Source: Saccharicrinis carchari | GTDB taxonomy: Bacteria; Bacteroidota; Bacteroidia; Bacteroidales; Marinilabiliaceae | Reading direction: 5' to 3' | Length of the DNA stretch: 64,000 nt | Assembly (NCBI RefSeq): GCF_900182605.1 | Contig: NZ_FXTB01000008.1 | Span: 62,001 to 126,000 of the forward strand | Shown here: positions 35,698-45,007 of the stretch, one piece after another | Layout: each line of letters opens with the position of its first letter | Numbering within the stretch: the first letter of the stretch is position 1 | Translations under genes and position numbers: made by a program | The notes under the pieces: model-generated | What the model was told of the DNA's origin: nothing | The model's input: the letters and a program-made list of their open reading frames with translations, nothing else | Databases searched by the model: none

Positions 35698-36921
35698 ATG
35701 GCAAGCAGCGATCTAAAAATGGCCTGGCGAAACACCTGGCGGAACAAGCGCCGGACATTAATAACCGTGGCATCCATCTTTTTTGGGGTGCTATTGAGCA
35801 CGCTCATGACTTCCATGCAGAACGGCACCTACGCTAAGATGATAGATAACGTGGTGAGTTTTTATTCCGGCTACCTGCAAATCCATCATCCCGATTATTG
35901 GGAGACCAAGTCCATCGATGACTTGCTTGTCCCGAGCGATTCGTTGCTAAACGCTGTTGCCCAAAATAGAAACGTAGAGCGGATTGTTCCACGGATGGAA
36001 TCTTTTTCACTGATGTCGTTCCAATCCAACACCAAGGGAGGCATGCTTATCGGCATCGAACCCGAAGCGGAAAACGAGCTTACAAAACTAAAGCAGTGGG
36101 TAGGCTCCGGGCGTTATCTCGAAAAAGGGGACGACGGCATACTGATGGCCATCAACCTGGCCAAGGCCCTGGATGTGCAGTTGGGCGACACCGTAGCCCT
36201 GATTAGTCAGGGTTATCACGGCTATAGTGCCAGCGGACTGTTTCCGGTAGTGGGCATACTGGAATTCCCCTTTTTGGCCATGAACAATTTTGGGACTTAT
36301 ATTTCGCTGGACAGGGCACGCGATTTTTTTTCGGCGCCCGGCATGGTCACCAGCCTGGTGCTGACCGTTGACCATTACGACGACGTTGAATCTGTAAAAC
36401 ACCATTTGGCATCGCAACTGGGAGCCGATTACTCGGTGATGACCTGGGACGAGATGGATCCGGTGACCAAGCAAATGATTGAAGGCGATAAAGGCCAGGG
36501 CATCATCATGAAAGGTATTTTGTACATCCTCATCGGCTTCGGGATTTTCTCCACCGTTATAATGATGATTGCCGAACGGCGCAAAGAGCTGGGCGTGATG
36601 GTAGCCGTAGGGATGAACAAGCTGAAACTGGCCAAGGTACTCTTTTACGAAACTATGCTGATAGGTGCGGTGGGCGTGGCGTCGGGTTTTGCTGTCAGCG
36701 TTCCGGTGGTTTGGTGGATGGTGCGTAACCCGCTCCCCCTGACCGGAGAAATGGCGGATGTTTATGAACAGTTTGGCATGGAGCCGGCCATATATTTCGG
36801 TAACGACCCAATGGTGTTCTGGGGGCAGATCCTTATTGTATTCGGCATCACGCTGCTGGTATCCATCTATCCTTTAAGCAAAATATTGCGCTTAAAGGTA
36901 ACGCGTGCACTATATTCGTAA
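35698..36921 (+). CDS. ABC transporter permease, FtsX/MacB (LolC/E-like) family, first of two
   Basis: The 407-aa protein has an N-terminal membrane helix after LKMAWRNTWRNKRRTLITVASIFFGVLL, a large periplasmic domain (~45-270) and three further membrane segments at about 275-300, 320-345 and 375-395 (four in all). The ending YPLSKILRLKVTRALYS is typical of the family. Such permeases work with a LolD-like ATPase to extract lipoproteins or lipids from the inner membrane. It lies 24 bp upstream of a second, related permease, suggesting a heterodimer like LolCE. Confidence 0.9.
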   Translation: MASSDLKMAWRNTWRNKRRTLITVASIFFGVLLSTLMTSMQNGTYAKMIDNVVSFYSGYLQIHHPDYWETKSIDDLLVPSDSLLNAVAQNRNVERIVPRMESFSLMSFQSNTKGGMLIGIEPEAENELTKLKQWVGSGRYLEKGDDGILMAINLAKALDVQLGDTVALISQGYHGYSASGLFPVVGILEFPFLAMNNFGTYISLDRARDFFSAPGMVTSLVLTVDHYDDVESVKHHLASQLGADYSVMTWDEMDPVTKQMIEGDKGQGIIMKGILYILIGFGIFSTVIMMIAERRKELGVMVAVGMNKLKLAKVLFYETMLIGAVGVASGFAVSVPVVWWMVRNPLPLTGEMADVYEQFGMEPAIYFGNDPMVFWGQILIVFGITLLVSIYPLSKILRLKVTRALYS

Positions 36922-36945
36922 TATTCAGTAAAAAAAGCTATTATC

Positions 36946-38166
36946 ATGATACTCTCAATTGCGTGGCGAAACGTGTGGCGAAGCAAAACCAGGAGCATGG
37001 TTATCCTTATTGCCATCGCCCTGGGCATATTTACCGGGGTATTTAATTATGCCTTTTACAACGGAATGGCCCTGCAACGCATTAATTCGGCCATCTCTAC
37101 CGAAGCCTCCCATATTCAGTTGCACCGAAAAGGCTACCTGGAAGAACCCGATGAAAAAGAATTTGTACCGGATGCCGTTGCCCTGGCCAATAATATTGCC
37201 TCGCGCGAAGTGGTAAAAGCCGCCAGCGCCCGGTTTATCGTCCAGGGGATGATACAATCGCCAACCACATCGCGCGGCGTAAAAGTATTGGGCATCGACC
37301 CCGAAACGGAGTCGGAGGTCACCAATATCCATGCTAAGATAATCGATGGTGCCTACTTGGAGGGTATCAAGCGAAACCCGGTTGTGATAGGGGAAAAACT
37401 GGCCGACAAATTAAAGCTCAAAGTCCGCTCCAAGGTAGTCATCACCTTTGCCGACGCCCAGGGGTACCTATCAGGGGCATCCTTCAGGGTGGCCGGCATA
37501 TACCGAACATCAAATAACATATACGACAACACCAACGTTTTTGTGCGGGCAGAAGACCTAAGCGGCCTATATGGCGCCAGCCCTAACGACGGGCACGAGA
37601 TTGCGGTGCTGCTGGGGCAATCGGATGAGGTGCAGCCCGTATTGAGCAGCTTAAAAAAAGAATATGCCCAACTGGATGTGAAAGACTGGCGCGAGCTGAT
37701 GCCGGAGGTGTCCATGCTGGAATCAAGCCTGGATATATCGATGTACATTTTTATGATCATCATACTGCTTGCCCTCACCTTTGGCATTATAAATACCATG
37801 CTGATGGCTGTTTTGGAGCGTACCAAAGAACTGGGCATGCTCATGGCCATAGGGATGAACAAATCCAGAGTATTTACAATGATTATGTTTGAAACGGTGC
37901 TCCTTTCAATAATAGGAGGGCTTGTAGGCATTGGAGTCGGAATCCTCGTAACCCTTTTGTTTGCCAATTCGGGCATCGACATATCCATTGTGGCCGAAGG
38001 CTTTGGGGCCATGGGATACGATTCGATAGTTTATCCTGTGCTGAGAATAAAGAACGTGATCGACGTGGTGGCCATGGTTTTTGTAACCGGTATGTTGGCC
38101 GCCATCTACCCGGCCCTGAAAGCGCTTAAATTGAAGCCAGCCGAAGCGATTAGAATTGATATGTAA
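36946..38166 (+). CDS. ABC transporter permease, FtsX/MacB (LolC/E-like) family, second of two
   Basis: The 406-aa protein has the same plan as its neighbour: an N-terminal MILSIAWRNVWRSKTRSMVILIAIALG helix, a periplasmic domain, and three C-terminal membrane segments starting near MYIFMIIILLALTFGIINTM, with the cytoplasmic coupling segment AVLERTKELGMLMAIGMNK. The latter matches AERRKELGVMVAVGMNK in the first permease, so the two are paralogues. It ends 12 bp before the ATPase gene. Confidence 0.9.
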   Translation: MILSIAWRNVWRSKTRSMVILIAIALGIFTGVFNYAFYNGMALQRINSAISTEASHIQLHRKGYLEEPDEKEFVPDAVALANNIASREVVKAASARFIVQGMIQSPTTSRGVKVLGIDPETESEVTNIHAKIIDGAYLEGIKRNPVVIGEKLADKLKLKVRSKVVITFADAQGYLSGASFRVAGIYRTSNNIYDNTNVFVRAEDLSGLYGASPNDGHEIAVLLGQSDEVQPVLSSLKKEYAQLDVKDWRELMPEVSMLESSLDISMYIFMIIILLALTFGIINTMLMAVLERTKELGMLMAIGMNKSRVFTMIMFETVLLSIIGGLVGIGVGILVTLLFANSGIDISIVAEGFGAMGYDSIVYPVLRIKNVIDVVAMVFVTGMLAAIYPALKALKLKPAEAIRIDM

Positions 38167-38178
38167 AACATCAACATC

Positions 38179-38865
38179 ATGAACGTAATTGAAGTAAAGC
38201 AACTGACCAAGACGTATAACGATTCCGAGGTGGAAGTACATGCCGTGCAAAGTATCGACATGGAAATCGTGGAAGGGGAATTTACCGCCATAGTAGGCCC
38301 TTCGGGTTGTGGAAAGACCACCTTTCTGAATATGTTAGGTGGGCTCGACCACCCCACAAAAGGAAGCATCCGCATTGGCGACACCATGGTAAACGAACTG
38401 AAACCAACGCAGCTCATCGACTTCCGCCTGCACAATATTGGTTTTGTGTTTCAAGCCTACAACCTCATCCCCGTACTAACGGCCAGGGAAAACGTAGAGT
38501 TTATCATGCAGCTGCAAGGTCTTAGCAAGGCCGAACGCGAAAAACGGGCCATCGCCCTGTTGACCGAAGTTGGTCTCGGCGAACGCATCGACAGCCGTCC
38601 GTCGCGACTATCGGGAGGGGAGCAGCAACGTGTGGCCGTGGCCCGGGCACTGGCCTCGAAGCCCAAATTTGTTTTGGCCGACGAACCCACGGCCAACCTC
38701 GACTCAAAATCGACGGAAACCCTGCTGGATATGATGGAGAAACTGAACCGCGAAGAAAATATCACCTTTATATTCAGCACCCACGATGCCCGCGTGGTAA
38801 ACAAGGCCCGGCGCGTCATCCTGTTGGAAGACGGTAAAATAATCAAAGATGAACACAAAGCATAA
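38179..38865 (+). CDS. ABC transporter ATPase, LolD-like
   Basis: The 228-aa ATPase has Walker A GPSGCGKTT, Q-loop VFQAYNLIPVLTARENV, signature LSGGEQQR, Walker B FVLADEPTANLDS and switch His in STHDARV. The Q-loop region and overall sequence are those of the LolD/MacB group, which pairs with FtsX-type permeases. It should power the two permeases encoded just upstream. The following gene begins either overlapping its end or 10 bp after it. Confidence 0.95.
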   Translation: MNVIEVKQLTKTYNDSEVEVHAVQSIDMEIVEGEFTAIVGPSGCGKTTFLNMLGGLDHPTKGSIRIGDTMVNELKPTQLIDFRLHNIGFVFQAYNLIPVLTARENVEFIMQLQGLSKAEREKRAIALLTEVGLGERIDSRPSRLSGGEQQRVAVARALASKPKFVLADEPTANLDSKSTETLLDMMEKLNREENITFIFSTHDARVVNKARRVILLEDGKIIKDEHKA

Positions 38866-38875
38866 GCCTGACGCA

Positions 38876-40117
38876 ATGGTACGTTCCCTGTTTTTCGGTC
38901 TCCTTTTTTTATTGCTCTGCACTCCAAGTGCGGTATTGGGGCAATATGGCGATATGGGCAAGAAACTGGTCATAGATGGCTATCTGGTCAATATGCAATC
39001 GGTATCTATTTCGGAACGCCCGATAGAACTGCCCGACAGCCTGGGTTTTCTGACCAAAGGCGACAAACACATTTACAATACCAATATCTCTTTTCAGAAC
39101 CGCCTCAATTTGTTTTGGTACGTCAACGACAAGCTGTCCGTTACAGCGCAGATGCGAAACCGTTTGATTGTTGGGGACCAGGTAAGGATGGATTTTACCG
39201 GCCAGCTGGAAGACAGTTATGAAAATACCGACAACTTTTTTAACCCTGCATGGAATGTTGCCGTTGGCAACAGCTACATCCTGAATCTGGCATTCGACCG
39301 TATTTATGCCGAATACACTTCGGGCAACCTGGCGATAAGCCTTGGAAAACAACGTATCAATTGGGGAAAGACTTTTGCCTTCAACCCCAACGACATGTTC
39401 AACACCTACGCCTATTTTGATTTCGACTACGAAGAGAAACCCGGCACGGACGCCTTTAGGGCCATGTATTATACCGGTGCCGCCTCATCGGTGGAGGTGG
39501 CGGCCAATATCGACAGCGCCCGGCAGGTGTCGGCGGCCATAAAATGGAATGCCAATCTAATGAATTACGATTTTCAAGTGCTTGGGGGAATGCTGAAAAG
39601 CAAGGACCTGGCATTGGGCTTTGGTTGGTCAGGCTACATCAAAGATGCCAGTTGGCGGGGAGAATTGGCTTGGTACCAACCGTTTGAAAATTTCAGGGAC
39701 ACTTCCGGGCTTGTTATGCTGTCCACCGGAATGGATTATTCTTTCAGCAGCAAATGGACCGTGCAGACCGAGATGATGCTGGCCAAACTGCCCAAAGGAA
39801 AGGAAATCGTGTTTTTTGATGCCTACGCCCCGCCCCAATCCGTTAAAGATTTGGCCACTTCCCCTTTCCAACTACTGGCAAGCGCGATGTTCCAGGCCAG
39901 TCCGCTATCCTCCTTTTCGCTCACCGGCATCTGGTACCCTCACCCCGATATAAAAGGCGTTTTTATAGGTCCCTCCTGGGCATACAGCCTGGCCGATAAT
40001 CTTAGTGCATCGCTGTATTGGCAATTCTTCCATGGTAATTTCCCGGATATCCTCACCAACAAAATAAGCCGGCAAAGCATAAACTCGGGTTTTTTACGGT
40101 TGAAGTATAGTTTTTGA
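38876..40117 (+). CDS. Outer-membrane beta-barrel protein of the LolA/ABC cassette
   Basis: From ATG 38876 the protein is 413 aa with a good signal peptide (MVRSLFFGLLFLLLCTPSAVLGQ); an ATG at 38849 would overlap the ATPase gene and add 9 residues. The rest consists of alternating strands, e.g. ISFQNRLNLFWYVNDKLSVTAQMRNR and LAFDRIYAEYTSGNLAISLGKQRINWG, and ends with LRLKYSF, a terminal aromatic barrel signature. It looks like a DUF1302/porin-type barrel. As the last gene of the cassette it may be the outer-membrane acceptor or channel for the transported lipid. Confidence 0.85.
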   Translation: MVRSLFFGLLFLLLCTPSAVLGQYGDMGKKLVIDGYLVNMQSVSISERPIELPDSLGFLTKGDKHIYNTNISFQNRLNLFWYVNDKLSVTAQMRNRLIVGDQVRMDFTGQLEDSYENTDNFFNPAWNVAVGNSYILNLAFDRIYAEYTSGNLAISLGKQRINWGKTFAFNPNDMFNTYAYFDFDYEEKPGTDAFRAMYYTGAASSVEVAANIDSARQVSAAIKWNANLMNYDFQVLGGMLKSKDLALGFGWSGYIKDASWRGELAWYQPFENFRDTSGLVMLSTGMDYSFSSKWTVQTEMMLAKLPKGKEIVFFDAYAPPQSVKDLATSPFQLLASAMFQASPLSSFSLTGIWYPHPDIKGVFIGPSWAYSLADNLSASLYWQFFHGNFPDILTNKISRQSINSGFLRLKYSF

Positions 40118-40152
40118 TGTGATGGAGCTTGGGGTTTAAAGTTTCGGGTTGT

Positions 40153-40346
40153 AACGCAAAGGCTGCAAAGTTTAAGGTTTAAATTGCCACCATGCATCTT
40201 ATAAGTATCGCTAAGGACACCGCGATGTTTTGCGTTGCAAAACATTCCCTGATTGAAAGCCGGCTTACCACTATTAAAGAGCCCCATCAACCTGCGAATG
40301 CACCCGATTTTAACTAAGTTAAAATCCTTTGTGCCCTTTGTGTTTC
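40153..40346. repeat. Imperfect inverted CAAAG repeats, copy 3 (degenerate)
   Basis: The left end reads AACGCAAAGGCTGCAAAG and the right end, as reverse complement, AACACAAAGGGCACAAAG. They match at 15 of 18 positions by eye and face inward around ~155 bp. The right end resembles the repeats at 24734 and 59204. Confidence 0.5.
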
Positions 40347-40870
40347 TTACATGTGCACGGTTGAATAACCCCACTTGATAACTACAAAATGGGCCGCCGT
40401 TGAAAAGACAGCTAAAACAAATCTTTGTGTTAAAACCTGTGCACCTCGGTTTGGTGTTTAAAGCTTGGGCTTGTAAGGCTAAGAGCGCTAAAGGAAGAAG
40501 TTTGGAATTTATGAAAACAAAACATAGAACACTGCCCTTAAGTAACTCCCCAGTTAATCTTTCCGTAATCACAAAATACTACTATAAGGGCTACATGCTA
40601 TTGCGCATAGGTGTTATAACTATGGGTGTTTAATCTTTAACCGAACACAAGATTTATAAACTGACAAAGCGTGAATTCGGGTTTATTGAGACTGAAATAT
40701 GGTTTCTGATTTGATAGATACGGCAATAGGAACTTAACCAAATACCCAAAGTGGATTTTAGTTTTGATGTGTTTATATTTCTTTGTTTTGCCACATAGCC
40801 AGCCCCGACCCTTAGGGCTCGTTTCATATAAAAATACTCGGCTTTCTTTTCTTATTTATTTCGCTTTGCG

Positions 40871-40878
40871 TACTTTTG
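40871..40878 (+). promoter_or_regulatory. Bacteroidetes -7 element for the adaptor-TolC operon
   Basis: TACTTTTG matches TAnnTTTG exactly, 25 bp before the ATG at 40903. The -33 region has only a TTTC/TTTT-rich run at 40843-40850. Confidence 0.45.
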
Positions 40879-40902
40879 GGCTTCTACCTGAAAATATACA
40901 AC

Positions 40903-42138
40903 ATGGATACGACGATTAGTAGCAACAGTAAGTTCCGAAACGTACTTGGGGCTTCTTTTATATTGATTTTTTTTAGCATTTTTGAGGCATGTCAACCACG
41001 ACAATCGAGTCTTGTTGAAGGTAAATTTGAAAGCTATGTTGTTGACAGGGGCAATATTGAATCCTTTGAGGTGTGCGAGGGCTATGTAGAACCCGCTAAC
41101 GAAGTCCTCTTATTAAGTCCTGCTTCAAGTATCGTTAAAAAAATAAAAAAGGGAGCCGGTCAGCAGGTTACTGCAGGAGAGGTAATTATTGAACTGGACA
41201 CCAAACCGGTAACCGACAAGATTGAACAACTCAACGATCAATTAGCCGTTGCTCAAAACAACCTAGAAAAAACAAGGTTAAACGCCAGGAGTACCAAAGC
41301 CGACCTGTTGTTTAGCCAGGAGACCAAGAAACTAAAAATAGCCTCTATAAAATCCACCCTCTCTGATCAAAAACAACTCTTGGATGTGGGGGGTATATCT
41401 CAGGCCCAGGTAGACAAAACCAATCAAGAATTAATACTGGCCAACAAAGACTTACAACTGGCCGAAGAGAAAAATGCCATCCGATTGGCTCAATTGGCCG
41501 CTGAGGAAAAAGGCCTGTTACTCCAGATTGAAATGAGACTGAAAGAACTATCGCAGCAAAGAGCGCTTTTAAAACAAATGCAAGTAAAAGCTTCCGCCGA
41601 TGGTATTATTTTAAGTGTACATGCCAAAGAAGGGGAAAAAATTCAAGGCGAAAAATTGTTAGTGAGCCTATCGGACCTAAGCCGATTAAAAGTAGAAGCC
41701 TCAATTAGCGAGAAACATCGCAGGCTAATTAAAATAGGCCGAAAAGCCTATGTAAAGGATGACAACAAACGGCTTCAAGGCAGAATAAGCTCCATCCTGC
41801 CCCGATTGGATAACGGCAACCTAAGATTCTCGGTAGTGCTTACAGAGAGCGACCAATCGAAACTGATACCCAACCAAAAAATAGAATTATATGTTGTTAA
41901 AGCCTCCAGGAACAACGTGCTACGAATAAAAAAAGGCGAACTCATAGAATACAAGGATAAACAACGCCTGTACAAGGTAAGCCGCGATAGTGCCATTAAA
42001 CAGGAAATTACATTTGGGTTGATTACCGATGAATTTGCCGAGATCACGGAAGGTGCTCGTGAGGGATGCGAAATAGTAATTGCTACCTCATCGCCACTGA
42101 GCAAGTTAAATGCGATAAAAATAGAAAGACAAAATTAA
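40903..42138 (+). CDS. Efflux periplasmic adaptor lipoprotein (HlyD/MacA family)
   Basis: From ATG 40903 the protein is 411 aa with a lipobox (FFSIFEAC, C30), so it is a membrane-anchored lipoprotein. A biotinyl-lipoyl half motif (SSIVKKIKKGAGQQVTAGEVIIELD) is followed by a long coiled-coil hairpin (~95-215), the second half (VKASADGIILSVHAKEGEKI) and beta-barrel domains. Adaptors of this class link an inner-membrane pump to a TolC channel. The TolC gene begins one base after its stop; no inner-membrane pump gene follows, so it must use a pump encoded elsewhere. Confidence 0.9.
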   Translation: MDTTISSNSKFRNVLGASFILIFFSIFEACQPRQSSLVEGKFESYVVDRGNIESFEVCEGYVEPANEVLLLSPASSIVKKIKKGAGQQVTAGEVIIELDTKPVTDKIEQLNDQLAVAQNNLEKTRLNARSTKADLLFSQETKKLKIASIKSTLSDQKQLLDVGGISQAQVDKTNQELILANKDLQLAEEKNAIRLAQLAAEEKGLLLQIEMRLKELSQQRALLKQMQVKASADGIILSVHAKEGEKIQGEKLLVSLSDLSRLKVEASISEKHRRLIKIGRKAYVKDDNKRLQGRISSILPRLDNGNLRFSVVLTESDQSKLIPNQKIELYVVKASRNNVLRIKKGELIEYKDKQRLYKVSRDSAIKQEITFGLITDEFAEITEGAREGCEIVIATSSPLSKLNAIKIERQN

Positions 42139-42139
42139 T

Positions 42140-43636
42140 ATGACAGTAAAAAAGATGTTGCTATCAATTGGCTATTCTTGTTTATTTAGTTTTATTTTCG
42201 CACAACAGTCGATAAAACCAAAATTAAAGCTCAGCCTGCAAAACGTAGTTGATTTAGCTATTAGTCAGTCCTCATCGATAAAATACGAGCAAAACAGATA
42301 CGAGAATTATTACTGGCGTTATAAAAACCATCAGGCTCAGTATAGACCACAGCTTGTTTTAACGGGCAACCTACCCAATTTTGAACAATCTACCCGGCCA
42401 ATAACACAAAACGATGGCAGTGTGCAATTCAGAAAAATAGGTCGTTTCCAGAATAGTGCAGAACTATCGTTGAACCAATCGATACCGCAAACGGGTACAA
42501 AGATTTATGCCCAGAGCACCTTGTTCAGAAACGAAGATTTGGAACAGAATTATGTGAACTTTCAGGGTAATCCGTTTGTGATAGGGATAACCCAGCCAAT
42601 TTTTGCTTATAATTGGATGAAATGGTCGCGAAAAACCGAACCGTTGGTATACACCGAAGCACAGAAAAACTATATTGAGTCCATAGAAGAAATATCGCGA
42701 AATGCTACACGTCGTTTTTTCAACTATTTAAGTGTACAGACCAACTACAAATTGGCCGAGAACAACCTAAAAAACAGCAAAGATAATTTGCGTATCGCAG
42801 ACACAAAATTTAAACTGGGCACTATAAGCGAAAACGATTTTTCGCGCATTAGGTTATCTGTACTTACGGCACAAAAATCATTAAGTCAAGCCACTATGGA
42901 TCTTAAAAATGCCGATTTTGAGCTAAAGAAATATATAGGCCTGGAACAAAGCTCGAACATTGAATTACTTATGCCGCTAAACATGTTTTTATTTGAAGTG
43001 GATGCACAAAAAGCCCTGGAAGAAGCCCTGGCCAACAGAAAAGAAACCACACAGTACGAAAGACGGCTGATTGAAGCGGATAGAAATTTGACTCAGGCCA
43101 AAAAAAACAATGGACTGGCCGCCACACTGCGTGCCACCTACGGCACCTCTAATATTTCCGACGATATACCGGGGGTGTACTCCAATACGGCTGATCAAAA
43201 ATCAGTAAAACTTTCGTTGGCTATACCTATTTTAGATTGGGGTAAATCAAGCTCCAATGTAAAATTAGCAGAAAGCAAACGCGATTTGGTAGTATTTGAC
43301 GTACAACAAGATCGCGAGAATTTTGAGCGAACCGTAATCGTTCAGGTAGAACAATTTGCGCTTTTAAAGGAACAACTCGACATAGCCGAAGAAGCCGATA
43401 AAGTAGCTAGTAATGGATACCTGATAGCGCTTAAAAAATTTCAGAACGGCGAAATCAGCATTACCGATTTAAACATCTCGCTCTCAGAACGTGATAAGGC
43501 TACACAAGATTACATCAGGTCGATACAGGCCTATTGGACCGCCTACTACCGATTGCGAGAACTCACTTTGTACGATTTTGAAAAAGATCAGAAAATAGTG
43601 TACGACAACCCTCTTTTGAATGGAATCAAAAATTAG
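42140..43636 (+). CDS. TolC-family outer-membrane efflux channel
   Basis: The 498-aa protein has a signal peptide (LLSIGYSCLFSFIFAQ) and the TolC repeat plan: two halves of long helices with short barrel strands, with marks such as LSLQNVVDLAISQSSSIKYEQ and GITQPIFAYNWMKW. It is paralogous to the TolC at 46277-47776, with QPIFAYNWMKW corresponding to QPIGGYNRFKW there. It forms a two-gene operon with the adaptor at 40903. Confidence 0.92.
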   Translation: MTVKKMLLSIGYSCLFSFIFAQQSIKPKLKLSLQNVVDLAISQSSSIKYEQNRYENYYWRYKNHQAQYRPQLVLTGNLPNFEQSTRPITQNDGSVQFRKIGRFQNSAELSLNQSIPQTGTKIYAQSTLFRNEDLEQNYVNFQGNPFVIGITQPIFAYNWMKWSRKTEPLVYTEAQKNYIESIEEISRNATRRFFNYLSVQTNYKLAENNLKNSKDNLRIADTKFKLGTISENDFSRIRLSVLTAQKSLSQATMDLKNADFELKKYIGLEQSSNIELLMPLNMFLFEVDAQKALEEALANRKETTQYERRLIEADRNLTQAKKNNGLAATLRATYGTSNISDDIPGVYSNTADQKSVKLSLAIPILDWGKSSSNVKLAESKRDLVVFDVQQDRENFERTVIVQVEQFALLKEQLDIAEEADKVASNGYLIALKKFQNGEISITDLNISLSERDKATQDYIRSIQAYWTAYYRLRELTLYDFEKDQKIVYDNPLLNGIKN

Positions 43637-43704
43637 CGAATACAAGTTAGGCACATGTTACACCGTTACCGCCATTGCTGTATAAAAATAAAGTATCGAA
43701 CAAC

Positions 43705-43733
43705 AAAGGCTGCCCAATAACAGAGCAGCCTTT
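43705..43733. terminator. Terminator between tolC and mdh
   Basis: A 9-bp stem AAAGGCTGC/GCAGCCTTT with an 11-nt loop between convergent genes. T-tracts are short on both sides. The stem sequence is the same as in the terminator at 13965-14004. Confidence 0.65.
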
Positions 43734-43756
43734 AATATGATAAGATGAGTGGCAGC

Positions 43757-44680
43757 TTATTTATCCAGTACCGCCATTACTTCCAATACGTGCTTGCGGC
43801 TTGTGGCCAGCAATTCTTTTTCGTCCTTATCCAGATCCAGCTCAATTACTTTTTCCACGCCGTTTTTACCAAGTATAACAGGTACACCAAGGTAACAATC
43901 GTCGATACCGTATTCGCCTTCGAGCTTGATACAAACGGGGAATACCCTGCGCTGATCCCTAACAATGGCCTCTACCATTTGTGCTGCTGCCGATCCGGGC
44001 GCATACCAGGCCGAGGTACCCATCAACTTTACCAACTCGCCACCACCAAATTTGGTGCGCTCTATAATGGCCTCTAATTTTTCAGCATCCACAAGCTCCG
44101 TTACCGGAATACCGCCAACGGTAGTATAACGGGGTAGCGGAACCATGGTGTCGCCATGACCACCCATTAAAACAGCCTGAATATCTTTGGGCGATACATT
44201 CAGTTCCTCGGCCAAAAAAGCACGATAACGAGCTGTATCCAATATACCGGCCATACCAATTACTCGCGTACGTGGAAACTTTGACGAGATATGTGCCTGG
44301 TAAGTCATCACGTCCAATGGGTTGGAAACGATAATAAGAATGGCCTCCGGCGAATGTTTAATTACATTCTCAGTAACGGTTTTAACGATACCGGCATTTG
44401 TTGAAATCAAATCATCACGACTCATGCCCGGCTTACGCGGAAGTCCGGAAGTGATAACTACCACATCGGAACCGGCGGTTTTCTCATAATCGTTGGTAGA
44501 ACCAATGGTGCGCGTATCGTAAAGATTAATTGGCGCCTTTTGCCAAATATCCAATGCTTTGCCTTCGGCAACACCTTCTTTAATATCAAGTAAAACTACT
44601 TCGTTGGCTATTTCGCGATATGCCAAAACATCTGCACAGGTAGCACCTACATTCCCTGCTCCTACAACGGTTACTTTCAT
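43757..44680 (-). CDS. mdh: Malate dehydrogenase
   Basis: MDH interconverts malate and oxaloacetate in the TCA cycle. The 307-aa protein has the NAD motif VVGAGNVGATCA, the substrate loop GLPRKPGMSRDDL with its arginines, the conserved SNPLDVMTY, the second arginine in LDTARYRAFLAEEL, and the catalytic His in LMGGHGDTMVPL. R at the substrate loop (PRKPGMSR) fits malate rather than lactate dehydrogenase. It is a single-gene unit placed between two efflux clusters. Confidence 0.96.
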   Translation of the reverse strand: MKVTVVGAGNVGATCADVLAYREIANEVVLLDIKEGVAEGKALDIWQKAPINLYDTRTIGSTNDYEKTAGSDVVVITSGLPRKPGMSRDDLISTNAGIVKTVTENVIKHSPEAILIIVSNPLDVMTYQAHISSKFPRTRVIGMAGILDTARYRAFLAEELNVSPKDIQAVLMGGHGDTMVPLPRYTTVGGIPVTELVDAEKLEAIIERTKFGGGELVKLMGTSAWYAPGSAAAQMVEAIVRDQRRVFPVCIKLEGEYGIDDCYLGVPVILGKNGVEKVIELDLDKDEKELLATSRKHVLEVMAVLDK

Positions 44681-45007
44681 AATGGTATAAACTTTTAAAT
44701 GTTGATATATTTTATTGCTGTTTACTTTTAATTAATTGTGTGGCTCCTTATTTTACAGAAATATGCTGGCCAACCTTAATTACTATCCTCGTTTTATCCT
44801 ATCGCAAATATATACAGTTGATTTGAACTGACTATGATTTATGCCACTAATAAACGCTGTTTAATAACAGCTAATCCATTTTAATACATGGAATAATTAC
44901 TTTAAACCATTCCACTACCCAATAAACTCCAAACCAGCCCTGAATCACGGGTAAAGTTAGCTATTTAAATTTTTAGCTTTCAAATAGCAAATAAGGGCGT
45001 TTATAAC
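44681..45007. other. AT-rich gap upstream of mdh
   Basis: These 327 bp must carry the mdh promoter and the end of the efflux operon transcript. I see no clear hairpin with a T-run, no repeat and no credible gene. Confidence 0.4.

Larger units (their letters stand above)
40118..40902. other. 785-bp non-coding stretch with degenerate CAAAG repeats
   Basis: No credible gene is seen; frames at 40400-40633 (plus) and 39940-40572 (minus) have no signal and the latter overlaps the barrel gene. At 40153-40170 (AACGCAAAGGCTGCAAAG) and 40326-40346 an imperfect inverted pair resembles the CACAAAGG repeats at 24734 and 59204. A small hairpin TTTTAAC-TAA-GTTAAAA lies near 40308-40324. A -7 match TACTTTTG at 40871-40878 lies 25 bp before the efflux adaptor start. 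Confidence 0.5.

Noticed and set aside
39940-40572. 210-codon minus-strand frame
   Set aside because: It overlaps the end of the outer-membrane barrel gene on the other strand and the rest runs through degenerate repeats.
40400-40633. 77-codon plus-strand frame downstream of the barrel gene
   Set aside because: No signal peptide or domain, unusual composition for a protein, and it lies in a repeat-bearing gap.
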